Under the pieces are notes generated by a model. That model did not search any database and was not told the origin of the DNA. It saw nothing but the letters and a program-made list of their open reading frames with translations. Shown here piece after piece: positions 13,995 to 18,386 of a stretch of 18,386 nucleotides of DNA. The stretch is from assembly GCA_002306315.1 (NCBI GenBank), contig DBRK01000025.1, positions 1-18,386 of the forward strand, read 5' to 3'. The position numbers and the translations under genes were made by a program. Each line of letters starts with the position of its first letter. Positions within the stretch are counted from its first letter, which is position 1. The stretch comes from Patescibacteria group bacterium UBA1370 (GTDB lineage Bacteria; Patescibacteriota; Microgenomatia; UBA1400; PJMF01).

Positions 13995-14006
13995 TTGTCC
14001 GGACAA
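13995..14006. promoter_or_regulatory. 12-bp perfect palindrome, candidate operator
   Basis: TTGTCCGGACAA is a perfect inverted repeat directly after the T-tract of the thrS leader terminator and about 45 bp upstream of the second -10. It could be a repressor site for the downstream promoter. Confidence 0.35.
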
Positions 14007-14031
14007 CAAAAAACCTCCCTTGTTAGGGAGG
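14007..14031 (-). terminator. Leader terminator (attenuator) upstream of thrS
   Basis: On minus, CCTCCCT-aaca-AGGGAGG is a 7-bp stem with a tetraloop, followed by six T. It lies 94 nt before the thrS ATG and 33 nt after the leader-peptide stop. Its 5' arm can alternatively pair with GTTAGGG at 14062-14068. Confidence 0.8.
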
Positions 14032-14063
14032 AGATACTTGAGGCGCCCGCAGCAACTCCCACC

Positions 14064-14117
14064 CTAACCAGGGATAGTAGTTGTGGTTGCGGTGGCGGCC
14101 ATTACAAATTTCATCAT
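14064..14117 (-). CDS. Threonine-rich leader peptide of thrS, 17 aa
   Basis: The minus strand from 14117 reads MMKFVMAATATTTTIPG and stop. Five of the 17 codons are Thr (ACC, ACC, ACA, ACT, ACT), four of them consecutive. The first ATG is 9 nt after the -10 TATAAT, so it would be leaderless; the second ATG is the next codon. RNA pairings fit an attenuator. CCCT/AGGG (14062-14073) forms a small pause hairpin spanning the stop codon. GTTAGGG (14062-14068) can instead pair perfectly with CCCTAAC (14022-14028) in the terminator. A ribosome stalled on Thr codons would free GTTAGGG for antitermination; one reaching the stop would cover it. Function is inferred by analogy to the E. coli thr leader. 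Confidence 0.65.
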   Translation of the reverse strand: MMKFVMAATATTTTIPG

Positions 14118-14126
14118 TGGATTTTC

Positions 14127-14135
14127 ATTATAGCA
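14127..14135 (-). promoter_or_regulatory. Extended -10 promoter of the thrS leader
   Basis: TGCTATAAT on minus, identical to the extended -10 of the 6S-like RNA and of the L10 leader. It predicts a start near 14120, 2-3 nt before the leader-peptide ATG. Confidence 0.65.
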
Positions 14136-14208
14136 TGGCAGCAGAGCCGGCGATGCTTCTTGATTCTGACTGCAGGGCCGGCTCTCTGCCTTTTTGAACT
14201 AGCTTTAT

Positions 14209-14475
14209 CTACTGCTCTTTGACATTGGTTTCCCCTTGTTGGGGACTAAATTGCTTAATGCCAATGCTGTTGGTCGCGGGGTCCAGCCAAACCATTGCCC
14301 GGTGGATCTTCAAGGTTTGGGCAAGAGCTTCCAATGACTTCTTTGTATAGGGTAAGGCGGAATTTCCCGCTTTCATAATACCTTTCTGAGCGCGACCTTT
14401 AATTGTTACAACAGTTTGTAGGTTTTCTGATAGCAGGCCGCTGCGGCTCAGATTCACGCTTGGTTTTTTTGCCAC
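14209..14475 (-). CDS. Hypothetical protein, 88 aa
   Basis: I recognise no family. The protein is small, basic and soluble (MAKKPSVNLSRSGLLSENLQ...). The frame is open further upstream, but GTG 14475 is chosen because a strong Shine-Dalgarno (AAAGGAGG) lies 6 nt before it, whereas an ATG start at 14568 would put a terminator hairpin inside the coding region. It ends in a polar tail, QFSPQQGETNVKEQ. It sits between the rplJ promoter region and the thrS leader, on the thrS strand, with its own promoter and a leader terminator. Confidence 0.6.
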   Translation of the reverse strand: MAKKPSVNLSRSGLLSENLQTVVTIKGRAQKGIMKAGNSALPYTKKSLEALAQTLKIHRAMVWLDPATNSIGIKQFSPQQGETNVKEQ

Positions 14476-14492
14476 CTTTAGCCTCCTTTCTA

Positions 14493-14520
14493 CAAAAAAA
14501 CCTCCTTTCTTTGAGGAGGT
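14493..14520 (-). terminator. Leader terminator directly upstream of the 88-aa ORF
   Basis: On minus, ACCTCCT-caaagaa-AGGAGGT is a 7-bp stem followed by a T-run, ending about 12 nt before the Shine-Dalgarno AGGAGG of the ORF. The CCTCCT arm could also pair with that Shine-Dalgarno, so the element may couple termination and translation control. Confidence 0.65.
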
Positions 14521-14549
14521 CGTGCTCTTTGTGATGTCTGGTGAGTGTA

Positions 14550-14624
14550 TTACTCCAAAAAGCCACAACCTCGCTCATGACGAAGTTGAATACGCTTGAT
14601 GGTGAAGACACACGTGTACAACAT
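14550..14624 (-). CDS. Possible 24-aa leader ORF upstream of the 88-aa ORF
   Basis: ATG 14624 opens a 24-codon ORF (MLYTCVFTIKRIQLRHERGC then GFLE). It lies 8 nt after a TATAGT -10 and ends 29 nt before the leader terminator. The layout copies the thrS leader, but the composition is not dominated by one amino acid (four Arg, two Cys, two Thr), so a sensing role is speculative. It may be a chance ORF. Confidence 0.3.
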   Translation of the reverse strand: MLYTCVFTIKRIQLRHERGCGFLE

Positions 14625-14632
14625 CAGCAAAA

Positions 14633-14661
14633 ACTATAAGGGATAGGTAAAAAGTTTGCAA
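14633..14661 (-). promoter_or_regulatory. Promoter of the 88-aa ORF leader
   Basis: The -35 TTGCAA (14656-14661) and -10 TATAGT (14633-14638) have a 17-bp spacer, with a predicted start near 14626. It is divergent from the rplJ promoter. Confidence 0.55.
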
Positions 14662-14684
14662 TGCAGAACGGGTGTGTATTGCAT

Positions 14685-14712
14685 TTGCACTCGCGCCTTG
14701 ATGTGCTATAAT
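14685..14712 (+). promoter_or_regulatory. Promoter of the L10 leader / rplJ-rplL
   Basis: Extended -10 TGCTATAAT (14704-14712) with -35-like TTGCAC (14685-14690) at 16-bp spacing. It predicts a start near 14719, just at the first conserved element of the L10 leader. Confidence 0.7.
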
Positions 14713-14718
14713 TCCAAC

Positions 14719-14840
14719 TGTTGTCCAAAGACAGCGTGCAGCCGGCCGCCCAGCCGGTAGAAGACACGCCGAGGAATAAGAAGAAGCGCTCTGTGCACCT
14801 ACCCTGCTTGAGCAAACAGCAGAATTATTTCCGTCTTTGT
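14719..14840 (+). ncRNA. Ribosomal protein L10 leader RNA
   Basis: The 5' UTR of rplJ shows the L10-leader arrangement: conserved CCAAAGAC near the 5' end, helix GCGTG (14734-14738) with CACGC, an enclosed hairpin CCGGC/GCCGG (14742-14757), then AGAAGACACGCCGAGGAA, the unpaired purine-rich side that forms the kink-turn and protein site. In other bacteria the L10(L12)4 complex binds this RNA to repress its own operon. An intrinsic terminator follows, as in the Bacillus attenuation mechanism. The 3' limit is approximate. Confidence 0.75.
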
Positions 14841-14842
14841 AC

Positions 14843-14867
14843 AACACAGCATAAGCTGTGTTTTTTT
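14843..14867 (+). terminator. Attenuator between the L10 leader and rplJ
   Basis: AACACAGC-ataa-GCTGTGTT is an 8-bp stem with a T-run, 30 nt before the rplJ ATG. CTGTG at 14791-14795 in the leader could pair with CACAG at 14845-14849 as an antiterminator. Confidence 0.75.
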
Positions 14868-14896
14868 ATTCGAGTAATCAGATTACAAGGAAAACT

Positions 14897-15412
14897 ATGC
14901 CGAGCAAGAAAAACGAGGAACAAATCAAAGTTATCAAGGAAAAATTGGCCGCAGCCAAATCGGCTACCGTAGTCGACTACTCCGGCACTTCGGTCAATGA
15001 TCAGGTTAAGCTCCGCAGCGCGCTCAAAAATGCCGGCGGCGAGATGTTTGTAACCAAGAACACCCTGATCGACATTGCAGCCGGAAAAGGCCGGTTGAGC
15101 GAGTCCCTGACAGGCATGAATGCGCTCATCCTCTCCTACGAAGATGCTGTGGCGGCAATCAAAGCCCTTTTTGATTTTCAAAAAGAAAATGAAAAGCTGA
15201 CTATCAAACAAGGCATCATGGATGACGCCGTCCTCTCGGCAGACCAAGTCGAAGCCCTGAGCAAACTACCCTCCAAGACCGAACTTATTGGCATGCTTAT
15301 GGCCCGCGTCCAGGGTCCTGCCTATGGCTTGGTCAATGTCCTCAAGGCATCACAGCGCAACCTGGTGTATGCCCTGCAAGCTGTGGCTGATAAACAAGGA
15401 GCCGCTCAGTAA
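14897..15412 (+). CDS. rplJ: 50S ribosomal protein L10
   Basis: This 171-aa protein has the L10 N-terminal rRNA/L11-binding domain: KNEEQIKVIKEKLAAAKSATVVDYSGTSVNDQVKLRSALKNAGGEMFVTKNTLIDIA. It also has the C-terminal helix that anchors L12 dimers (LMARVQGPAYGLVNVLKASQRNLVYALQAVADK). Length is typical. ATG 14897 follows an AAGGA Shine-Dalgarno (6 nt); an upstream in-frame GTG lies inside the attenuator and is rejected. It is co-transcribed with rplL (60 nt gap) and likely autoregulated through the leader. Confidence 0.97.
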   Translation: MPSKKNEEQIKVIKEKLAAAKSATVVDYSGTSVNDQVKLRSALKNAGGEMFVTKNTLIDIAAGKGRLSESLTGMNALILSYEDAVAAIKALFDFQKENEKLTIKQGIMDDAVLSADQVEALSKLPSKTELIGMLMARVQGPAYGLVNVLKASQRNLVYALQAVADKQGAAQ

Positions 15413-15472
15413 TTGCTTTTAATTTAGTAATAAGTAACCCGACCGGGAATTAAGTACACAAGAAAGGAACAT

Positions 15473-15883
15473 ATGGCAGACGAAGAAAAGACTCAAGTTT
15501 CTGCAAAAGTGCAGAAAATCGTTGATGCCGTCAAAGAGCTTTCCCTGATGGAAGTCTCTGAACTGGTCAAAGCCCTCGAGGAAGAGTTCGGCGTAACCGC
15601 CGCTGCTCCGATGATGGCCGCCCCAGCAGCCGGTGCCGCCACAGGCGACGCAGCTCCTGCTGAGGAAAAAGACGAGTTCGACGTCATCCTCAAGGATGCC
15701 GGCAGCAATAAAATTGCCGCCATTAAGGCTGTCCGCCAGCTCAAGCCTGAGCTCGGCCTCGGTGAAGCCAAAACCTTTGTGGAGTCCACCCCCAAGACTG
15801 TTCTTGAGGGCGCCAAAAAGGAAGATGCCGAAGCCGCCAAGAAAACCTTGGAAGAGGCAGGCGCTGTTGTTGAGCTTAAATAA
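15473..15883 (+). CDS. rplL: 50S ribosomal protein L7/L12
   Basis: This 136-aa acidic stalk protein has an N-terminal dimerisation helix (VQKIVDAVKELSLMEVSELVKALEEEFGV), an Ala/Pro-rich hinge, and the C-terminal factor-binding domain (EKDEFDVILKDAGSNKIAAIKAVRQLKPELGLGEAKTFVESTPKTVLEGAKKEDAEAAKKTLEEAGAVVELK). The final domain is almost textbook. It is slightly longer than the usual 120-125 aa in the N-terminus and hinge. The Shine-Dalgarno AAGGA precedes the ATG. rpoB does not follow; a strong terminator does. Confidence 0.98.
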   Translation: MADEEKTQVSAKVQKIVDAVKELSLMEVSELVKALEEEFGVTAAAPMMAAPAAGAATGDAAPAEEKDEFDVILKDAGSNKIAAIKAVRQLKPELGLGEAKTFVESTPKTVLEGAKKEDAEAAKKTLEEAGAVVELK

Positions 15884-15904
15884 GCTTTCCACAGACGAAT
15901 TCAG

Positions 15905-15935
15905 AAAAACCCCGCTGCGAGGCGGGGTTTTTTTT
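15905..15935 (+). terminator. Intrinsic terminator after rplL
   Basis: AAAAACCCCGC-tgcgag-GCGGGGTTTTTTTT is an 11-bp stem with a long T-run, 22 nt after the rplL stop. It separates rplJL from downstream genes. Confidence 0.92.
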
Positions 15936-15965
15936 GCACCACCAGACAAATTTCTCCGTTGAGTG

Positions 15966-15974
15966 TGTTCTAAT
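15966..15974 (+). promoter_or_regulatory. Extended -10 promoter of the frameshifted small gene
   Basis: TGTTCTAAT ends 8 nt before ATG 15983 and overlaps ATG 15973, so it predicts initiation at 15983. Confidence 0.45.
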
Positions 15975-15982
15975 GATTTATT

Positions 15983-16254
15983 ATGAACGAACAAGAACCA
16001 AGAACCTCCGGTTCAACCTTCGAAAGCCCCCTTTGGGAGGGACAAAAAACATTGATGAAATTCGAGATTTACTCATGGGAGAAAAAGTTGAACATAGCGT
16101 GTCAGGTGAAAGTGGAGCTGTCTACCAGGTGGTTGTCGCCATTAATCTAAAAGGAGCCAATCCAAGAAAGTACATTAGTGTCGGCTTCAGTATCGATCCT
16201 CCGGGCAAAGGTTTAAAAATTGTGGACGCGGATGAGCTAACTCTGGTTCAATAA
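15983..16254 (+). pseudogene. Small hypothetical gene, apparently frameshifted
   Basis: Two frames share this locus. The leaderless start predicted from the promoter (ATG 15983) opens MNEQEPRTSGSTFESPLWEG, a natural-looking N-terminus, but this frame stops near 16145. The overlapping frame, open from ATG 15973 to 16254, has a poor N-terminus (YYERTRTKNLRFNLRKPP) but a convincing second half (NIDEIRDLLMGEKVEHSVSG, YQVVVAINLKG, KYISVGFSIDPPGKGLKIVDADELTLV). Loss of one base between about 16025 and 16055, where there are C5, G3 and A6 runs, would explain both. It is either a sequencing indel, a real mutation or programmed slippage. If unbroken, the gene is simply 15973-16254 (93 aa). No family recognised. 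A 9-bp hairpin (16249-16280) overlaps the stop. Confidence 0.5.
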
Positions 16255-16280
16255 GCCTTGCTAACTAGTGGGGCTTATTG
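16249..16280. other. Stem-loop overlapping a stop codon
   Basis: CAATAAGCC and GGCTTATTG form a 9-bp stem across the stop of the plus-strand small gene, between converging genes. No T-tract follows, so it is a weak terminator or 3'-end structure at most. Confidence 0.4.
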
Positions 16281-16298
16281 TAGTGATTCAACTATCTC

Positions 16299-16562
16299 TT
16301 ATTCATCCACAGGTTCTTCAATACCTCTGAGCATTCTAATGTAACCAATCATTCCTTGAACTGCGCCGCCGCCGAGAATAATAAAAGTATTAAATTGATG
16401 CGCCAATTTCTCCAACAGTAAGTTGTTGTCCAACTGATTAGAGTTTTCAATTATTCCTAAAACTATTAAAAAAGCAACTATATTTGCAATCGCTCTCTCT
16501 TTTGAATCCTCCACTGATGTCCCAAGCATTAGTTGTTTAAGAGATTTCTCATTTTCGGCCAT
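16299..16562 (-). CDS. Hypothetical small membrane protein, 87 aa
   Basis: I recognise no family. After a polar N-terminus (MAENEKSLKQLMLGTSVEDS), a hydrophobic stretch (IANIVAFLIVLGIIEN, about 24-39) and a second (FIILGGGAVQGMIGYI, about 60-75) suggest two membrane helices, with an acidic tail GIEEPVDE. The start is chosen at 16562 because of a strong AAAGGAGGA Shine-Dalgarno; the frame is open further upstream but without support. The promoter lies immediately upstream. Confidence 0.65.
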   Translation of the reverse strand: MAENEKSLKQLMLGTSVEDSKERAIANIVAFLIVLGIIENSNQLDNNLLLEKLAHQFNTFIILGGGAVQGMIGYIRMLRGIEEPVDE

Positions 16563-16584
16563 AATTTTAGTCCTCCTTTCTATT

Positions 16585-16612
16585 TTTATAGCAAATTCTG
16601 TCAAAATTGCAA
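16585..16612 (-). promoter_or_regulatory. Promoter of the 87-aa membrane protein gene
   Basis: The -35 TTGCAA (16607-16612) and extended -10 TGCTATAAA (TATAAA at 16585-16590) have a 16-bp spacer. The start is predicted near 16578, just ahead of the Shine-Dalgarno. Confidence 0.55.
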
Positions 16613-16669
16613 AAAAATCAGCAAACCGAACATTCACATCTTGACAGTTTATTGAGGAAAATACAATAC

Positions 16670-16731
16670 TTTTCCACATCAGAATACTATGGGCTTCTAA
16701 ATGAAATACTATGGGTTGCTATTGTGGATAA
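16670..16731. repeat. Paired DnaA-box-like sites flanking two direct repeats
   Basis: The gene-free stretch 16563-16991 contains TTTTCCACA (16670-16678) and, inverted, TGTGGATAA (16723-16731, exact complement of TTATCCACA). Between them lie two exact 11-bp direct repeats, AATACTATGGG, at 16683-16693 and 16705-16715, 22 bp apart start to start (two helical turns). Such an arrangement suggests an origin-like or DnaA-controlled site. Two boxes are too few to call an oriC. Confidence 0.5.
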
Positions 16732-16773
16732 CTATGTTCTCACCTAGCGGCGAGCAAGCATTTCCACCAGATG

Positions 16774-16830
16774 TGCACCAGGCGGAATTGAACCCTAAAA
16801 GCGGCCGCTTTACCTATTGACCCACTTCAT
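16774..16830 (-). other. Degenerate tRNA-like sequence
   Basis: On minus, GGGTCAATAGGTAAAGC resembles a tRNA D-arm and GGGTTCAATTCC a T-arm. However, they are too close together, the anticodon arm is missing, and no acceptor stem pairs. It reads like a tRNA gene that has lost its middle. The GCGGCCGC between them is an 8-bp palindrome. The rest of 16740-16991 shows no gene I can support. Confidence 0.3.
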
Positions 16831-16991
16831 TCTAGTCTGCTACTTTTAATACAACTTACACAGTATTTGACCGCCTACCTAAATAGCTCAAATACTGACA
16901 CCCGAGACGCCCTTGCCTGCATCAAGACGCCGCTCCGTAAGTTTTTAGTAGTAGTAATTAATGCACCGAGTACGGAAAGGAAAGTGCGCCC

Positions 16992-17324
16992 ATGTCTGAC
17001 AACACTGCCATGGCACCATCCACGCCTACCTCTACTTCCCCTAGCCCTGATATGTCACTGGCTGACCAGCAACGGGCAGCTATGCTCTCTGAGGACAGGA
17101 GAACAGGCCGGCCGGATGACGCCAACAGACTTGATATCAATAACCTCCCCGATCTCCTGACGGTCCGCGAAGTCGCTGACCTGCTCAGGGTGTCTCCCCT
17201 GACCATCAAGCGTTGGGGTAAGCGGGGTAAACTGCCTGCCATCCGGATCAACTCCCGGGGCGACCGCCGGTACAAGAAAGAATCCGTACTGTGGCTACTC
17301 GGTATAACACCAGGCGAAGAGTAA
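16992..17324 (+). CDS. Excisionase/MerR-like helix-turn-helix DNA-binding protein
   Basis: This 110-aa protein has a Ser/Thr/Pro-rich, probably disordered N-terminal half, then a HTH_17 (excisionase-family) winged helix: LLTVREVADLLRVSPLTIKRWGKRGKLPAIRINSRGDRRYKKESVLWLL (about 55-103). The TVREVADLLRVSPLTIKRW helix-turn-helix and the R.....RRYKKE wing are clear. Such proteins act as transcription factors or as recombination directionality factors; no integrase is nearby, so a regulator is more likely. The start has a distant AAGGAAAG; ATG 17052 is an alternative. It is followed by a terminator, and the DnaA-box/direct-repeat region upstream could be a target. Confidence 0.82.
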   Translation: MSDNTAMAPSTPTSTSPSPDMSLADQQRAAMLSEDRRTGRPDDANRLDINNLPDLLTVREVADLLRVSPLTIKRWGKRGKLPAIRINSRGDRRYKKESVLWLLGITPGEE

Positions 17325-17340
17325 TTTGATTTGAAAAATG

Positions 17341-17371
17341 AAAAACCGCGGGCATTTGCCTGCGGTTTTTT
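17341..17371. terminator. Intrinsic terminator between converging genes
   Basis: AAAACCGCGGGC-attt-GCCTGCGGTTTT is a 12-bp stem with one G-T pair and T- and A-tracts on either side. It follows the HTH gene and is 17 nt past the end of the converging glycosyltransferase. Confidence 0.85.
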
Positions 17372-17387
17372 GTTGAAAAATGAGTCT

Positions 17388-18266
17388 CTAAGCCCGACCG
17401 GGCATCCTCTGCCTAAAAAATTCTCCAAACACCATTCCGGCAAACTTCAACAACCGCAACTGTCTGCGCCACCGCCATGGCTCCTGAATCAACCGGAAAA
17501 GCCATTCCAATCCCAGGCTCTGCACCCAGCCAGGCGCCCGGGCAAGCCGGCCGAAAATGACATCAAAGGTGCCGCCCACAGCCATAGCCACCCCCACCCC
17601 AGCCTTGTCGAGCAGCTGACGCTGGCGGTAGATCCACATCTCTTGTTGCGGCGCCCCCAACGCCACCATCACCGCCGCCGGCTTCAAAGCCGACACCAGA
17701 CTAGACACCGCCTGCGCCTCCAAGGGGGTGGGCGCCGCCGCTTGCTCAAAACCGGGAGTCCAGAAAATCCGTCCTCCTAGTCCGCCAGCGCTTTCCGGCA
17801 GTTCAAAAACCGACACCGGCAACTCAGGATATGCTGGTTTGCTTTCCGGCAAAAGCTGGTTGTAACCGCGGCCGCCGATGATCAGCACCGGCCGACCGGT
17901 TTTGGCTGCCAAATTGATTATGTCGATGGCTAAATCGATGCCCGTGATTCTGCCGCGCAACTTAGTTGAGCTGTTGGCTGAACCAGCGGTTGTCCTATTT
18001 TGATGCAAAAAACGCGAGGCAATGACTAAGCCAATGCCGTCGGGAACTAAAATATCGCCGGAACCCAAACAGGAAGCAAAAGTTGGATCCTCTTTTGCCA
18101 TGACAATTTGCTCAGGATTGGGGGTGAAAATGGTCACTACTCGGCTTTTTTGGCCTTTTTGGCCGCTTAGCGCTGAGGCGGCAATTTTTAGCAGACTAGA
18201 CTTAGGTCTGCTAAAAATGGGTAGATTAAAGATTTTATCGGAATTATCAATCTTTTTTTCGGTCAT
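17388..18266 (-). CDS. WecG/TagA/CpsF family (GT26) glycosyltransferase
   Basis: This 292-aa enzyme by family transfers N-acetylmannosamine(uronate) or a related sugar to a lipid-linked GlcNAc for teichoic-acid-like or other surface polysaccharides, at the inner face of the membrane. Landmarks are TPNPEQIVMAKEDP (about 48-61, the TxN motif with putative catalytic T48/N50), LVPDGIGLVIASR (73-85, catalytic-type D76), RITGIDL (106-112), MVALGAPQQEMWIYR, and VGGTFDVIFGRLARAPGWVQSLGLEWLFRLIQEPWRWRRQ. ATG 18266 is chosen because the family starts near here. The frame runs open to an ATG at 18374, but that one overlaps a CATAAT -10-like element, and the extra 36 residues look non-family. Exact donor and acceptor are unknown. 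Confidence 0.9.
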   Translation of the reverse strand: MTEKKIDNSDKIFNLPIFSRPKSSLLKIAASALSGQKGQKSRVVTIFTPNPEQIVMAKEDPTFASCLGSGDILVPDGIGLVIASRFLHQNRTTAGSANSSTKLRGRITGIDLAIDIINLAAKTGRPVLIIGGRGYNQLLPESKPAYPELPVSVFELPESAGGLGGRIFWTPGFEQAAAPTPLEAQAVSSLVSALKPAAVMVALGAPQQEMWIYRQRQLLDKAGVGVAMAVGGTFDVIFGRLARAPGWVQSLGLEWLFRLIQEPWRWRRQLRLLKFAGMVFGEFFRQRMPGRA

Positions 18267-18386
18267 TTCAAAAATCTCACGCCTGGCGGTGTTTAAACAA
18301 TTACCCAAAAAAAGGTAAGGCATTTGTAAGGATTTGCCTGTTGTTGCAGGGCTTGAGCCGCCGACAAACACCATTATGCCACCCCA

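Noticed and set aside
13995..14135. T-box riboswitch for thrS
   Set aside because: No TGGNACCGCG T-box sequence or Stem I features are visible, and the leader is too short; the Thr-rich ORF explains the terminator better.
14475..14568. Longer version of the 88-aa ORF starting at ATG 14568
   Set aside because: It would translate through an intrinsic terminator, and the GTG at 14475 has a strong, well-spaced Shine-Dalgarno.
14575..14847. 90-aa ORF on minus over the L10 leader
   Set aside because: It overlaps the L10 leader and the divergent promoters; no start signal or recognisable motif.
16774..16830. Functional tRNA gene
   Set aside because: D- and T-like arms are present, but no acceptor pairing or anticodon arm can be formed; kept only as a degenerate tRNA-like sequence.
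16958..17443. 161-aa ORF on minus across the HTH gene
   Set aside because: It is an antisense shadow of the HTH gene and crosses its terminator; Ser/Arg-rich composition without motifs.
1..18386. CRISPR arrays, insertion sequences or prophage genes
   Set aside because: I saw no regularly spaced repeats, transposase, integrase or phage structural genes; the excisionase-like HTH has no integrase partner here.

Overview
The window looks like a chromosomal segment of a candidate-phylum bacterium, most likely Patescibacteria/CPR, with moderate G+C. The evidence is indirect: compact genes, a threonyl-tRNA synthetase without the N-terminal TGS domain, an extended L1, a GalU-like protein with a variant signature, many short unrecognised ORFs and a broken-up ribosomal-protein cluster. 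No 16S rRNA is present, so the exact lineage cannot be named.

Layout. 1-3340: start of an SDR epimerase, an orphan GAF histidine kinase, an HNH nuclease, a YpfJ-type zinc metalloprotease and a small LMW-PTP-like phosphatase. 3349-5857: tRNA-Trp, a GT28/MurG-like glycosyltransferase on the opposite strand, L33 (rpmG), an unknown ORF and a tRNA Thr-Tyr-Thr cluster. 5954-9196: an unknown ORF, a structured RNA that I read as probable 6S RNA, a GalU-type nucleotidyltransferase and a large Tat-like exported protein. 9377-11633: secE-nusG-rplK-rplA and a terminator. 11650-14626 (minus strand): two small ORFs, thrS with a regulatory leader, and an 88-aa ORF with its own terminator-containing leader. 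14704-15935: L10 leader, attenuator, rplJ-rplL and a terminator. 15969-18386: a probably frameshifted small gene, a small membrane protein, an intergenic region with paired DnaA-box-like sites and direct repeats, an excisionase-like HTH protein and a WecG/TagA/CpsF glycosyltransferase.

The most striking system is the thrS leader. An extended -10 promoter sits just upstream of a 17-residue ORF with five Thr codons, four of them consecutive. It is followed by alternative RNA pairings and an intrinsic terminator upstream of thrS. This is the architecture of ribosome-mediated attenuation by threonine, built on a nearly leaderless leader peptide.

A second window-wide pattern is leaderless expression. 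At least ten start codons lie 6-9 nt downstream of a -10 hexamer, often an extended TGnTAnnnT, with no Shine-Dalgarno. Operon-internal and ribosomal-protein genes instead have good Shine-Dalgarno sites. The ancestral tRNA-rpmG-trnW-secE-nusG-rplKAJL order is recognisable but split between strands, with thrS placed inside it.
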